DNA of 64,000 nucleotides, from positions 682,001-746,000 of the forward strand of contig CM065881.1 of assembly GCA_033439255.1 (NCBI GenBank), written 5' to 3'. The notes below the pieces were generated by a model, which saw only the letters and a list, made by a program, of their open reading frames with translations, did not search any database and was not told the origin of the DNA. This stretch comes from Hericium rajendrae. Taxonomy: Eukaryota > Basidiomycota > Agaricomycetes > Russulales > Hericiaceae. Below, in pieces: positions 10,609 through 21,600 of this stretch (the stretch's first letter is position 1; each line of letters begins with the position of its first letter). The translations under genes and the position numbers were made by a program.

Positions 10609-11362
10609 TCAATTGGAGAGTAGAAGCCATCCAACAAGAGAAAAAAGGCAAATCAAGAGGAAATCATAATGCCACGCATGCAATTCTAACCCTTCCACTC
10701 GCTTTTCAATTCTGCAGGTCGCATCCTCCAAGCGCCTCAAATCAGAAGCAACGTGCTGAGATCCTGCATCGCAGTTGACGGCGAGCAGAGTGAGTCTGTG
10801 CTCGATGACTGTGAAACGGCTCTCCAATCCGTCGTGAAGGACATGAATACTACAACCGAGGCGCTCGGTGACAGCCAACACGTTGCCGAGGCTGCCATTC
10901 AAGTGGTGGATATTGCGAACGCGCTCTTCGCTAAGCTCTGAAACGAGGTTTATAAGATTGATTGCTAACAGAGCCGTCAATAACTATGCATGGCCGCGAC
11001 AGAGTATTGTCACCTTCTGCCTTCGCTTGCTCAAACTGCTTTTGCATTCCTTGCGACGAGTGAACATCATGGCCTACAGTGCCACTGCTTGCAGATGGAA
11101 ACGTAGACTGGTCGGGCGTTTCGTCCTGGCGAGGGAGTGTTGTTGACTATGTAATGAAGCAAGGTGAGAAGGTGGCGCAAACGGAGAATTCCAATTGACT
11201 TGGAAAGACCCAAGAGCTCGAAAAACATACTTCTAGTCTCCATCTCTGGTTTTCGTCGTGTTTCCAGACCGGCGCGGCTGGGGTGGCGTTGGAGGCCACA
11301 TCAGAATTCGGGGCCGTCAGCTCGACGTCAGAAATTGCAGAGATAGGTGCGGGGGCCTGCAT
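10609..11362 (-). CDS. Small coiled-coil protein with C-terminal membrane segment
   Basis: Three exons on the minus strand: 11362-11231, 11146-11014 and 10937-10609, joined by a GTATGT..TAG intron and a weaker GTGACA..CAG intron. Phases agree (0 and 1). The product is about 197 residues. The N-terminus (start MQAPAPISAISDVE) is Pro/Ala/Ser-rich and disordered-looking. The middle is helical with heptad-like Leu/Val spacing. The end carries one hydrophobic segment (DFLLICLFSLVGWLLL) four residues before the stop, the arrangement of a tail-anchored membrane protein. The gene at 18552 has a similar build (short disordered N-terminus, helix, C-terminal membrane helix), but sequence homology is not evident. 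Function unknown. Confidence 0.6.
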
Positions 11363-11936
11363 GGGAGACGGTCAGAGGTATTATCGGGTCGAGCGGAAAG
11401 AAAGGACGGACTAAATCACTGACCGCAGATGCTGTTGTATATACACGCTGATCACGTGATCGCAACGTGCCAAGCAACGTCACCGCAGAGTGCGACCTTG
11501 TCTGCGAACGCATCGGTGATCAGTGAATTCACTGACCGCCGACACGTCAACTATGTTCAAACATAGTTGAAAAAAAAAAAAAAAACAGTGTGAAAAGATA
11601 CCTTCTCGCGGGGGCAGATATCGCGCAAAAATCAGTCATGGTACTACTCGAGTAGTGCAAGACCTAGGCATGGGTGGTGCATACTGTCGCGCATAACATA
11701 TGCATGTTCTGGGAATTGAGAGTCAGCAGGGCAGCCATAACGGGGGCATAGTACTTTCTGGATCGTTGCATTGCTGCTGGGTCCAAATCCGATCTGCTAT
11801 CGGCGATCGCGTGGCATTCTTGCTGCATACCATAGCATTAAGAAGCAGACGTTCTGGCATCTCTACACTTCTGGCAAGGCCAACCTTCTCCAAGACACCT
11901 TAACCCGAGACCTTCCTCAGACTCCCAATCAACGAG
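11363..11936. promoter_or_regulatory. Intergenic region with poly-A tract and TGCAT cluster
   Basis: Lies between divergently transcribed genes. It contains an A-tract of about 17 at about 11570 and several TGCAT/GCGCATA/GGGGCATA words between 11672 and 11770. It matches the region before the relic at 6290. Confidence 0.4.
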
Positions 11937-12507
11937 ATGTCCGAAGCAATCGCATCCACCCTCAGCCCACCACCAAGCGGCATCACTCCGGCTTTGAACG
12001 GCGACGTAAAGACGGACAATGAGCGGCGGCTTACCATTGTGCGAGAATGTAAGGAGTTGGTTGCGGCTGCCCAACGACGCGTGGCCGTTGAGCAGGAGGT
12101 ACTTCACCACGTGCAACGGGATGCATTGAAATTGGTTGGCGAGAGACAGAAGTCGAAGTTGAAGTCAAAGAAGATACGGATTAATAGACTGATAAAGGAT
12201 GGCGGGCGACGGGTATGTGCTTGCCTTTGAATAGCCTTTCAGACTGTGCGGGCTGAGTAGACTGGTGCCGCAGACTTGACAGGAAAAGCGGAACGGAATC
12301 GCTACAGCACGTAGCACATGGAAGAGGGTCAATATGATGCGAACGAAAGCGCTACGGATGCAGAAGAGAGAAAAGGCCAAGGCTGTGATGGCACTGTGGA
12401 AGGACACATCATGGTCGATTGTCCAGCGCTGGGGAGAACTTGTGCAGTTGGAGGTGAAGATGGTTATTGTCACCCAGTTGGTCACTGTTAGTGACGATAA
12501 AAAGTAA
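11937..12507 (+). CDS. Two-exon lineage-specific basic helical protein
   Basis: Exon 1 is 11937-12212 (92 codons) and ends at a GTATGT donor. The acceptor that keeps the frame open is at 12282, giving exon 2 12283-12507 and a product of about 166 residues. The N-terminus is Ser/Pro-rich (start MSEAIASTLSPPPSG). The rest is strongly basic and helical, with Lys clusters such as QKSKLKSKKIRI near the exon junction. No known domain. A diverged relic of the same family is at 6290-6735, and its second exon starts with the same E-K-x-N-G residues, which supports this splice choice. Earlier acceptors in the intron lead to stops. Function unknown. Confidence 0.55.
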
Positions 12508-13586
12508 AATTATCGCAGGAGTAGAGACGCATACGTGGGTAATCGGAACGGGCAGGACAGCGTCAAAAGATATTTCCATGCGTTCGCTCCAGAACAAACC
12601 CATCTCGAGATGTTCAGATTTCGCCTTTCGTCGTACGCTTCATGTACTCAACTCAGGCTAGATGGGTGGGTCGCAGCGGGAATTGCCATCAAGCCATGAG
12701 TGCCGCCATCTGTCTCCACAACAATCTGAGACCAATGATAAACTGCACCCACGCACGCTTATCAACTTTTCCAACGTCGATATAATTAAAAAGGCAGCTC
12801 AGCTGTATTATTGCTTCCTCATAGACTCTGATATAAACCGAGTCAATCCAATGAGTACCCAAAATCTCCTGTACGTTCGTTACAGTGAGGCGGTCAGAGA
12901 ACTTGGTCCGGCGAGTACTATTCATCTGCCTCCATCGTCAGTGGTCATGTGGGGGAGTATGACAGATTTAAACCCACCTTACATCCAATAGTTCATGCAC
13001 TGTCACTGAACGACCTGACTTGAACGAACCATAGTGATATGGACCTGCAACAACCTGCAGTTAATAGGCGATCCGATTGAGAACCCACAATAAAAAGTTC
13101 ATTCTTGCCCAAGTTCCGATCCTAGCAACATGTGCGAGGACGTGTTCTGCACGTCATGAATCGTCCGAAAATACCGCTCGTTATCGACTCATCATACTGC
13201 GGGAATACTACGCCAAAATGACACAGTATATTCGCACAATATTTAGCAAATCCTTTGATTATGGTTGATGCAAAGCTATGTTTATGGAGAGACAGGATGT
13301 TGCAGAGCGCGGATGGGGGCGGGCGCGCATACGCGCAAGATGTTGCATCTGTTGGTCGTCCGAGTCGGCAGGCCGCGGCAGGGGTGAGATTGTTTGTGCT
13401 TGTTGACCATCCGGAGCTGAAGTGACAGCAGTGTGACAGCCTCCTAGCACACTTCACCATTCTGTTCTACTCTATGAAAGGCTTTGGCAAACGTCTCAAA
13501 GGAAACAATGATCATCTACTCCTACAAATACCTCAGCTAGTTTTTTGCGACTGGGAAACGATCGTTTTACCTGTGTCCTATCTGAC
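12508..13586. other. Unassigned stretch
   Basis: An open frame of 109 codons at 12662-12991 has no domain or splice context. The first 100 bases still parallel the end of the relic at 6735 (GCGTCAAAAGATATTTCCAT versus AGTCGAAAGACATTTCTATC). Nothing else is recognised. Confidence 0.35.
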
Positions 13587-14656
13587 ATGTATCCGAGTCG
13601 ACCGATTTTCCATAGACCACACTTTGGATCACCAACGAACCGGCATTGTTTCAGTCCAGAACGAAGCCCCAGCCCCGAGTGTTCAAGGGTAACCAATCGT
13701 AAAGTGTTCCCGCTGGACAACTTCGAAGAAACTCCCGATGCTTTTGACGAAGGTGATGCGATACCGGAAGCTTCGGCGGGTGATGCTGCAACATCCGGAG
13801 GCCACCAGGACGATGTACCTTCAAAGGATGCTGGTGCGATAGTGTTGATTCCTGATGAGATGAATATCTGATACCAAATTCAGCAGCTGGATCCTCAAAT
13901 GCTTCACATGGGTCCTCCTCGACCGCTTCAAGTGAGAATGACCGCCTGCTCCAACCCTTATGATCACTGATGTGGCTATAGGTTTCGATGCACCCAAGTC
14001 TAGCACGACGACTCCAGGTAAGAGGGTATGCCGACTTCGTCCAACTACCTGTTGAACGTTTATCCGCCTTAGCGCAACAGCCTGCTGCTGCTAGTTCTGC
14101 TTCAGCGGACAGTCTTTCGCAGAAAGGCTGGCGCGCGGCTCTGATCCCATTCATCGCGCACGGCCTTACTGACGATGAAGAGGCTACTCGAAAGCAAATG
14201 ATTGAGCTAGGCAGGCTCATTCCACAACCCCATGGTCAGCTCTCACGGCCCGGCAGCGGGGGCTACGTGCTGGCCAATGAAGTTGCCTGGAGGAAGAGCA
14301 CATACAAGGCAATCCAAGTTCGCATCACGATTTGACACACTGTACTTCAGCTCACGCCGTTTCATGTAGGATGAAATTCATAGTCTTTGTGGCAAGCACT
14401 TTAATCTACATCTCTCTCTTGGCCATCAAACACAGAGAGATGTGCACGCATTTCTGCAAGAGGTAGGACTCTTTTTCAATTGCACATTTTGTTCTCAAGG
14501 TAGCTTTAGGTTGCCAATGAAATACAGATCATAAGATACTACGAGTCATCCTGGCCCGGAAGAGATTTCGCGCAGATGTATTTGAAGAATACGTCAGCCA
14601 GCTCTCGTCAGGCTCAAGCAAGGCTACGGGTATGGTCCCGAGACGGTAGAAATTGA
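13587..14656 (+). CDS. Five-exon uncharacterised protein, 286 residues
   Basis: Exons 13587-13841, 13884-13931, 13982-14317, 14370-14462 and 14528-14656 all join in phase 0. The donors GTGAGA and GTAGGA are ordinary; GTGTTG and GTTCGC are weak. Exon 1 encodes an acidic, low-complexity N-terminus. Exons 3-5 encode a compact region with GYADFVQLPVERLSALAQ, then SGGYVLANEVAWRKSTYKAI, then DEIHSLCGKHFNL and a C-terminus containing SSWPGRDFAQMYL. The pattern of a helical domain followed by a short aromatic C-terminal part is typical of multi-copy Agaricomycete proteins, but I cannot name the family. No catalytic motif seen. Function unknown; the exon model is internally consistent, which is the main reason for confidence. 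Confidence 0.6.
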
Positions 14657-15989
14657 TCTACTTCGGAACGTCAAAGCATGGAAAGGTGATGACATATTTA
14701 TATGATCTCTTGGTTTTGCGGAAGGAAAGGCAGACGAGCACTCGAGACGGAGGATATGGTCCTTTTTATGTATTTCTCGTGCGCTTGCGGTAATCATGCT
14801 CCTGCGAATCCTTGACTTCGATAACGCACCCCTAAAAGACTTGCTTTGTGTCGCTGACATGATCAGGGAGGTCATCTCGTCGTCTCTCTCTCTCAATGTC
14901 TGTCCTGTCTGTGGGCGACCAGCCGACGTCAAATCTTTACAGGCGCATTCGATACTGAACACTATAGCGCAACTGGATTCATCGTACGGCTCTTATTCAA
15001 ACAGACGGGTGGCATTGTTATTGGACGCATCGTTAGGCCGACTCCATTACCCAAGAACCACCGATTGCAATGATTGCCACGTAGCGCAAGCTCCATACAT
15101 ACACCTCGCCGGCATCTCTGAAGTACGACCCCGTACTCTCACGCGAATAGTCTGAGATTCATGCGAAGGCACTCGCGACCTGCGCTTTCCATGATCCTCT
15201 GAGTAAGACACGATGACTTGCAGCAGGACTGGGCCCGTCGCCTCGAGCTTTAGTACGTTTTCTTGGTCCCGCTCGCCACCGTGTCTTCTGCTAGTCACTC
15301 GTTGTGCATGATCTGCCACCCGCAATCTATCACCGACCTCTCGAGCTCGAAGTGATAGGCATGCTTCGGAATGGCGGCCACAATTCTATGGTTTCTGGCA
15401 TGTGCGCCGAGCTCTTCGATGGTCATCTGAATTTTCGACAGGATCTGTCCGCGAGGAGTACTCTAGTGCTCCACAGGTGCCAGCTTGTACGCTGGGGATC
15501 CCACTCTGGATCTGCCCATGTTCGACCCTGTGCGCTTTGTACGTCTGTTAGCCTCTGCGACCTTCCAGACATAATTAGCATTCATTTTTTGTTGTCTTGT
15601 TACTGTGTTCCTGACACTCGCGCTATTCTACATCAGCAGTGTCCTGAGCGTCCCGAGCTGCCCGTGATCCACACGCAGAGCAGGAAAGTGGTACAGGCCG
15701 ATCTGCTTGACGGCGCACTGTCTGCCTAGTGGACGCTTGTGTGCGGTTTACCGTCACCTGCCTGTTCTACAGTGGCGAGCCCTCGCATGGCCTCCTTGTT
15801 TCACGCTTAATCACAAGTTATCACTAGTCACCCATTTTGTCACCATGTTCTGCATGGCTCGAAGGCCTTTTTTGCCGTTGTGCGCCTCTGCATTAGTTTG
15901 TATCTAGCTTTCTTTCTTTCTCTCTTCTATGTATCCCTAGCTGCTTTCGCCATTGTTGTAACGTATAGTACCATTATTATCGCGCGTAA
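14657..15989. other. Unassigned stretch
   Basis: Open frames at 14796-15155 (plus; contains a CPVCGRP word) and 15304-15729 (plus) lack completed domains and splice support. The single C-x2-C pair has no partner cysteines. No convincing gene. Confidence 0.35.
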
Positions 15990-17160
15990 TGCGCACAGAT
16001 TAGCAGGATGAGAGCGGACCTGCAGCTAAGGTAACCTTCGTGCCTCAGGCCCATGTCGGCGTACGAATTCGCATGCAGCTGCGTTCCTTCTTCCTTCCGC
16101 GGTCTTCTCACAACGGACGTCGCGGCATTACCGAGAAGAGCGCGCCAGTGATCATCCGGATGTCGACGGAAGCGTTGCACGGTTGAGGCAGATCCACTTA
16201 GCGCCCATGTGGTAAGTAGGCGTGAGTTAGTCAAGCACGGAGCCCAGTGAACGGTGAGAACGTTGTTGCAGTCGTACCAGCCATCCCACTCGAAGTAATG
16301 ATGTCGATGCCAAAGACGCAGTTGCTGTGGGCGTGGTCAGCGGTCAGCAAGTGCGGAGCGCGCGGGAGCAGCAGCGGGGAACGTACAAGTGCACGAGTTT
16401 GGGGAAGATGACAGTGCCCTCATGCGACATGTCGAGGTCGAGGACGTGGGCCATGTTCGGTTGCTCGTCGTGCTCGATCGCGTCGTCCTGGCCGATGTGC
16501 GTGCCGTACATATCGAGCAGGCAGGCAGGCAGCTCAAGACCTCCCAGTTGTAGCTAAGGTACCCGGAGATGCCCGCGCGGCCGGCGATGATCGCCCACAA
16601 GTACCCCTCCTGATCGCCGAGGCCGCCGCTGGTGAAGTGGCTTTCAGCGCCATGCATGCCGAAGAGCGCCTCGAAGGTGGGCGGGGAAAGCGCAAGCGGG
16701 AAGAGCGGCGCGACGGTAGATGGAGGAGACCGTGACACGCATCGCGCGGAGACGGTCGAAGTTGAGGAGCATGATGCAGAGCAGAGTTTGTTGCCATCAT
16801 GCCACTGCGGGGCGGACTGGTCGGGGTGGGCGCAGATATGGCGACGGCGCCATAGGACCCCCCACAACGCCCTCAAAGGTTCGATCCGCTTAAAGAGGCT
16901 CGTTACCGACAGATCTCCAGGGTCGGCCGCAGCGCCCGGTATACGCGCCTTGGGTGGCTTGTCGGGGGTCCTGGTGCCATTCATGCAGTCGAAGCAGTCC
17001 CAGAGCAGGGCGGGCTCGGTGAGAAAAAAGGCATCGTGGTGTCGACGTATGAGCGATGCGACCAAGCGCGGACGCACCAAGCGATACGAGCGCGAGCGAG
17101 ACGACGGTGCAGATGCAGGGAGAGACGCAGGAGTCAAGCTGGATGCCAAAAGGGGCAACC
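15990..17160 (-). pseudogene. Degenerate minus-strand gene, family not identified
   Basis: The minus strand has several coding-like blocks in different frames: one at about 17060-16850 (LLWDCFDCMNGTRTPDKP), one at about 16640-16550 (TSGGLGDQEGYLWAII), one at about 16510-16390 (DMYGTHIGQDDAIEHDEQ) and a 3' block at about 16080-16020 (EFVRRHGPEARRL). The last resembles segments at about 32870-32920 and 34570-34620. Frame changes occur without clear splice signals, so this is probably a decayed gene, or a gene whose introns I could not place. Function unknown. Confidence 0.3.
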
Positions 17161-17870
17161 ACTGCCTTCTTTGGGCGATTAGAGTAACAGATACATAGCA
17201 CTCCTTGCTGGGGGAGATCCCAATGGTGGCATCGTTAACGTTTTGCTAATCGTTGCAGCGCGCTCGCACAGGCGGAGCTCGGAAAGAGACACGCAAGAGG
17301 AGAAAATAGGGAATCGCGACCGCCCCCGCACACACGCGGAACGGGCGGCCCAAAAGGACACTCGTGCAGAAGGCCTGTGAGAGAAAAAATCAGAACCATA
17401 CCTGAAAGTGCACGACAGTCGTAAGCAGAAGGCAAGAGTTCCTGAACGACCGGCGCCGCACTTATCAGGCTGACTGAGGCGGATGTGCTCAGAGAGGAAA
17501 TGCACGGAGACAAAATGAAGTAGTGGCATGCAGGCTCGACGCGGGGCATGCGCCCACGGAGGCGCGCTCGCAGAAGGAGCGGAGCTCAAGCAAACCCGGG
17601 CGCGCAAACTATTAGCCTTGATTAAAACTCTTTTAATCGTGAATAAATCTCGTGGTTGCAGCCTATATTTCGACGTGCCGCTTGATTCCCGCATCCCTTG
17701 CTCAGAGATCCCTTGCTCGAAGGGCATGCTCTTGGCTAGTCGATCGTTGGCATCAGTCTTCGCAGCACCCATGTCATAGGTGGTCCCCACACGTTTGCCG
17801 GCCTGCCGCCGAGTCAGACTGATTGGCAGTGGGGATGCGTAATATGAGCTGGAGATGAGATCATTATCTT
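17161..17870. other. Unassigned stretch
   Basis: A 203-codon minus frame (17179-17790) is open but Ser/Arg-rich and unsupported. No repeat or gene recognised. Confidence 0.35.
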
Positions 17871-18630
17871 GGCGCTCGAACAGGCGCTTAAACGTACATT
17901 CTCATGAGTCACCATATCGCTACTTGAACAGCGACATCGACGCCCAATAGATGCAAGACAGATGCAACTTAGATGCAACCTAGATGCAACTAGTATGCAG
18001 CTAGATTGCAGTGCAAGCTGCCAGTACCAGTGCGTATACATTCTCACGATGAAGAGCTGGCTATGCCACCTAAATGCTTCACAGACGCAGCTAGGTTGCG
18101 ACTGGTTGCGAGCCTCCCCAGCAAGAACAGCCGGCTCGCGACGCCGCCGCCGCCGTTGACTGGCCTTCATGCTTTTCTCAACCTCAAGACAAGGCGTGAG
18201 CACATATATGGTTTTACATGCATTTCCAACCCAATCACCTCCGGTACATTATCAAAACAACGATCTCAGCTTTTCCCCAGAAACTCACTTCCGGTTTCTG
18301 GACATCGTGGCCCGCGTTCCGTGAACGCGGAGAATAAATATCGAGATGTGGCACAATGCAGACCTTGGCCACCTCCCTCAACCGCCCTTCTACAGTTCGA
18401 GTTCCCTTCCTGATCCATTTCTGCCTCAATGAGTGTGAGCGTCTCTCTGTTGCCCTCACGCGCTCAGCCCACTTATCGCATCCTTAGCTCGTCAGTCGCG
18501 ATCCTGAAGCCGCATTTTCCTCATCCTCCGTCACTCTCGACGCTCCCGACCATGCCCTTCGGTCGTCAGCCAGCCAGGATACCATTCGTAGCAGGACCTT
18601 CAAAGTCACCGCAGATGCGGAGAAGGTGAG
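17871..18630 (+). repeat. Duplicated 5' region and first exon, copy 1
   Basis: Colinear without gaps with 36929-37688. The first roughly 560 bases differ at only about eight positions by eye. Divergence rises across the first exon of the small membrane protein genes and is extensive after it. The duplication therefore covers the promoter, leader and exon 1. Confidence 0.85.
17952..18020. promoter_or_regulatory. ATGCAAC-motif cluster, copy 1
   Basis: AGATGCAAGAC, AGATGCAACTT, AGATGCAACCT, AGATGCAACTA and related words follow one another at about 10-12-bp spacing, about 550 bases before the ATG at 18552. An identical array is at about 37010-37078. Confidence 0.5.
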
Positions 18631-18948
18631 TTGCGGCACGAAAACCCTCCTCTGATGGTCTAAAACAGACGTCCTGGACAGCAACGAATCCTAGGAGACA
18701 TATCCAAGTCAATACAAACCATCGTAGAATGTCACAGCACTACTTATGTGATACTCGCCGATGATGTCATAAATTCTGGAAAGGATATCGATGGTTTCCG
18801 CCAATATATTGCTTCGATGGAGTTGGCGATGAACTTTTTTCGAGGAGCTTTCTACGGAGCGATGGTTGCTGTTGCTATGTGTCTGGTTTTCTTCGCGTAC
18901 TGGCCTGCTGTTACACCTGATCCCTTCTCCGTATTGCTTGATCTGTGA
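18552..18948 (+). CDS. Small single-span membrane protein, 117 residues
   Basis: Exon 1 is 18552-18625 (start MPFGRQPARIPFVAGP). A 43-bp intron (GTGAGT..CAG, 18626-18668) follows, then exon 2 18669-18948. An in-frame ATG at 18429 could extend the N-terminus by 41 Ser/Pro-rich residues; I prefer 18552 because the extension looks like leader sequence. The C-terminal half has a helix (DDVINSGKDIDGFRQYI) and one hydrophobic membrane segment (AMVAVAMCLVFFAYW) close to the end. The paralog at 37610 shares exon 1 almost exactly, and exon 2 keeps the motif (D/N)GFRQ(Y/D)I(I/A)S. Function unknown; topology suggests a tail-anchored or single-span protein. Confidence 0.6.
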
Positions 18949-19225
18949 TCTTAGCTGATGGTCGTTTCTGGAACGGAGTAGACTGATACCGATGTGTACC
19001 ATTACTTTTATTTCCGGCTGCTTTCCCGAATTGATCTTGTTGCCCTCGACGATCACCACGACTGTTGTCATGAATTGGCCCTGACTTACCTCTGTTCACC
19101 TTAGATTGACTCGGAATTTTTGGCATAAAGCTCAACATACCTGCATATAGTTTTCCGAGTCTTTACAGCGTGCGTACCGGATCTATCTGGCTTCTTCACA
19201 ACATGGCTCGCGATCGTTCGCCTGC

Positions 19226-19262
19226 GGGTATGTACAGTGCATATAGGTTGCATGCAGGTTGC
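19226..19262. promoter_or_regulatory. TTGCAT motifs upstream of the WD40 gene
   Basis: GTGCATA, GGTTGCATGC and GGTTGCAAA occur within 40 bases, about 160 bases before the WD40 start codon. They match the cluster seen before several other genes here. Confidence 0.35.
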
Positions 19263-19413
19263 AAATGTGTACCATATGTTTACCTGACCGTCACGTGGGT
19301 CGAACTGCAGCAGAATAGGCCTAAGACCGCATGCTAGTGATTTCGCCTTGAACTCGTCTGTGTTGCGACAACGCCCTGCGACATCTGACTTGACCTCTTC
19401 GTCTTCCCGAGAC

Positions 19414-21299
19414 ATGCACGTCGGCCCTTATTCCTCATACAATGTTCTGCCGAACGGACATAAAGACTCTGTGAATTGCCTTGCTTTCTCTTCGAATAGC
19501 AAATACCTTGCAAGCGGCTCCGATGACGGCTTTCTGATAATATGGGATATAACGAAGTCGAAGAGTATCAACGAATTCAATCTGAACAGCCCAATAACGT
19601 CACTCGTCTGGATGCCAACTCGCTCTGCGTCTGTGGTCGGCGGGACTTTAGACGGCACGGTTCAAATGTATCACAACGTGGACAGCCCAAATGTAAGATA
19701 ATATTTCTAATCGGTCCTATTCGACGATCTGATATGAGTGGGCCTTCTAGGTAAAGAGGGAGCCAAGCAACGTTCTACTAGGAATACGGGCAGAGGTGTA
19801 TTGCTTGGACATGGAAGCTACCTTTGGCTACCTAGCTGTTGGGATTGGTTCGGAGGTCCACGTAGCAAGGCAACAGACGCATGCACAGAGTGCGCTTGTC
19901 CGCACCTCCTCTTTATAGCTGATTCGTGGTCATAAATCCATACTAACTCTGTTTTGGTGCTACAGAAGTCTACGCGTCCTTTGCTATGCTTCCGAAGCCT
20001 AAGGCTATAGTGTCCTCTCCAGACAGCGACAGTCGCATCAGACCTAGGTCCTTGCACCTTTTAAAGGATGGGGCTCGTATTATAGTCACCTATTTGAGTC
20101 ATGGAATTGTGTACGTGGTCACACATATCCATATTCTTCGCTCACGAATTTGCTAGATGCTGGAATTTCAATCAAAGCGCTCAGCTATGGCAAATTGAAC
20201 CCAGTCACCCATACGGTCTACTGTAAGTAGTTCATCTGAAACGCTTCGGCCGGGTACTCAAGATTCCTGCAGTGGATCTAGCGCATTAGCGCCGAATGCC
20301 CGGTCAATCTTGGTGTACAACATGCACAACGCTGTTGATCTCTATCCACTCACTCAGTGCACAAAGCCCAAAGCAACCTTCCATTATACTCCCGACAAAG
20401 GGCGCCATTACGTTATGCAGGTATCTTTCCTTCACGACGGTGCAGCTGTTATCTGCGGATCGTCTCGTGGAAGCGTTCCGATATGGGAAATAGAAGGCGA
20501 GCTCCTTCAGGAGCTTCCTCATGACGGTGACTGAATCATCAAGGACCCCCTATTACCTTTGCTGACATGAATTCGATCCCAGGGCACGTAATTCAGGCTA
20601 TCGCGGTAGGTGGTATTCTGTGGTATTCTGTGCTCTCAACCGATCTCAAGTTGACCTTTGGGCCAGACCGCGTCTAGCACAAATTCCTCGTACATTGCCA
20701 CAGCTCCTCTAGGCAAGGGCGATCAAACGGATATCAGGATTTGGTCTGCACAGATCAGTACGAAAACGGAAACCGCCACGTCCATTCTCATGGTTACTGA
20801 CAGATCGCGATCCAGCTAGAGGATTTCTGGACACTTATATATCTTCCTCGCGGGATATTTCAGTAAGTCAAACGCATTCGCTCATTCGCTCTTGGTGTAG
20901 CTAATCGTTCTTGCCTTGAGCTCCATTGGTTCCAAATTGACCTCGATGATCATCAAGGGGCGTTGAATGCCATCGGAGCATCATTGGCCCTCCTCTGCGC
21001 GGTGTATTACTGGAGGGGTTTCTTCGGGTTATCGGGAATGAGCGCTGTAAGGTTTGCCAGAATTTCATAGAGAGCCATACTAATAACAGTACTTTGCCTC
21101 AGCTCCAGCTGGCTGGTTATGCGGTACGTCGGCATCTGGACTATCATTTCAGATTGCCAATTTGTTCCAGGTGCAAGGCGCGATAACTCACGTCCTGACC
21201 ACCATGGACCAATTTCTGAGCATTGTCTTATCCATCTGGACCGCACTTGTGACTTGGCTCAAGATTTCAGCCAGGTCTTTTCTAGAGATTGAGCAATAG
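19414..21299 (+). CDS. WD40-repeat protein with C-terminal membrane region
   Basis: Start MHVGPYSSYNVLPNGHKDSV at 19414. Exons placed: 19414-19692, from 19751, 19966-20110, 20157-20222, 20273-20526, from 20583, and three 3' exons ending with TAG at 21299. Exon 1 holds a clear WD repeat (GHKDSVNCLAF..YLASGSDDGFLIIWDI). Exons 3-5 give the diverged blades, with SHGIV-C-W-N, SSALAPNARSILVYN and CGSSRGSVPIWEIEGEL. The 3' part has a hydrophobic segment (IGASLALLCAVYYWRGFF) and ends LSIVLSIWTALVTWL..EIEQ. WD40 propellers are protein-binding scaffolds. This layout (about 400-500 residues, membrane segment at the end) is one I know as a multi-copy Agaricomycete family of unknown role. The junctions at about 19885 and 20600-20700 are uncertain. 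Confidence 0.7.
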
Positions 21300-21600
21300 G
21301 CTCGGTGCATCACGAATATGGGCGGTCATGCTGTGAACAAGTGTAAGGGCTTTTGATCACCATTCATCTTCCTGCATGCCAAATACCGGCTTTGTTGGAG
21401 CGGTTTCGAATGGGAGAAGGGTGGCGAGCGACCACAAGTTCAGCAAAGATGGACAGTCATTATGAACAATTCGATTGGATATGTGATTCATTTTGTTCGT
21501 GTAATGATAAATACATGCCTTCCGAGACACAGTGAAACTTTAACTACGTATTAAGGCCAAGTCCTTCGAAGAGGAATTACACAAATATGGTGAATGCGAT
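21300..21600. other. Intergenic, convergent gene ends
   Basis: About 300 bases between the stops of the WD40 gene (plus) and the JmjC-like gene (minus). AT-rich 3' flanks; nothing else seen. Confidence 0.5.

Noticed and set aside
14796-15155. Possible zinc-finger exon (CPVCGRP)
   Set aside because: Only one C-x2-C pair; no partner Cys/His at RING or zinc-ribbon spacing and no splice support.
16865-16890. GGTTCGATCC resembling a tRNA B box
   Set aside because: No A box or cloverleaf can be formed around it, and the region reads as part of a minus-strand gene relic.
17179-17790. 203-codon minus-strand frame
   Set aside because: Ser/Arg-rich, no domain, no splice context; likely chance.
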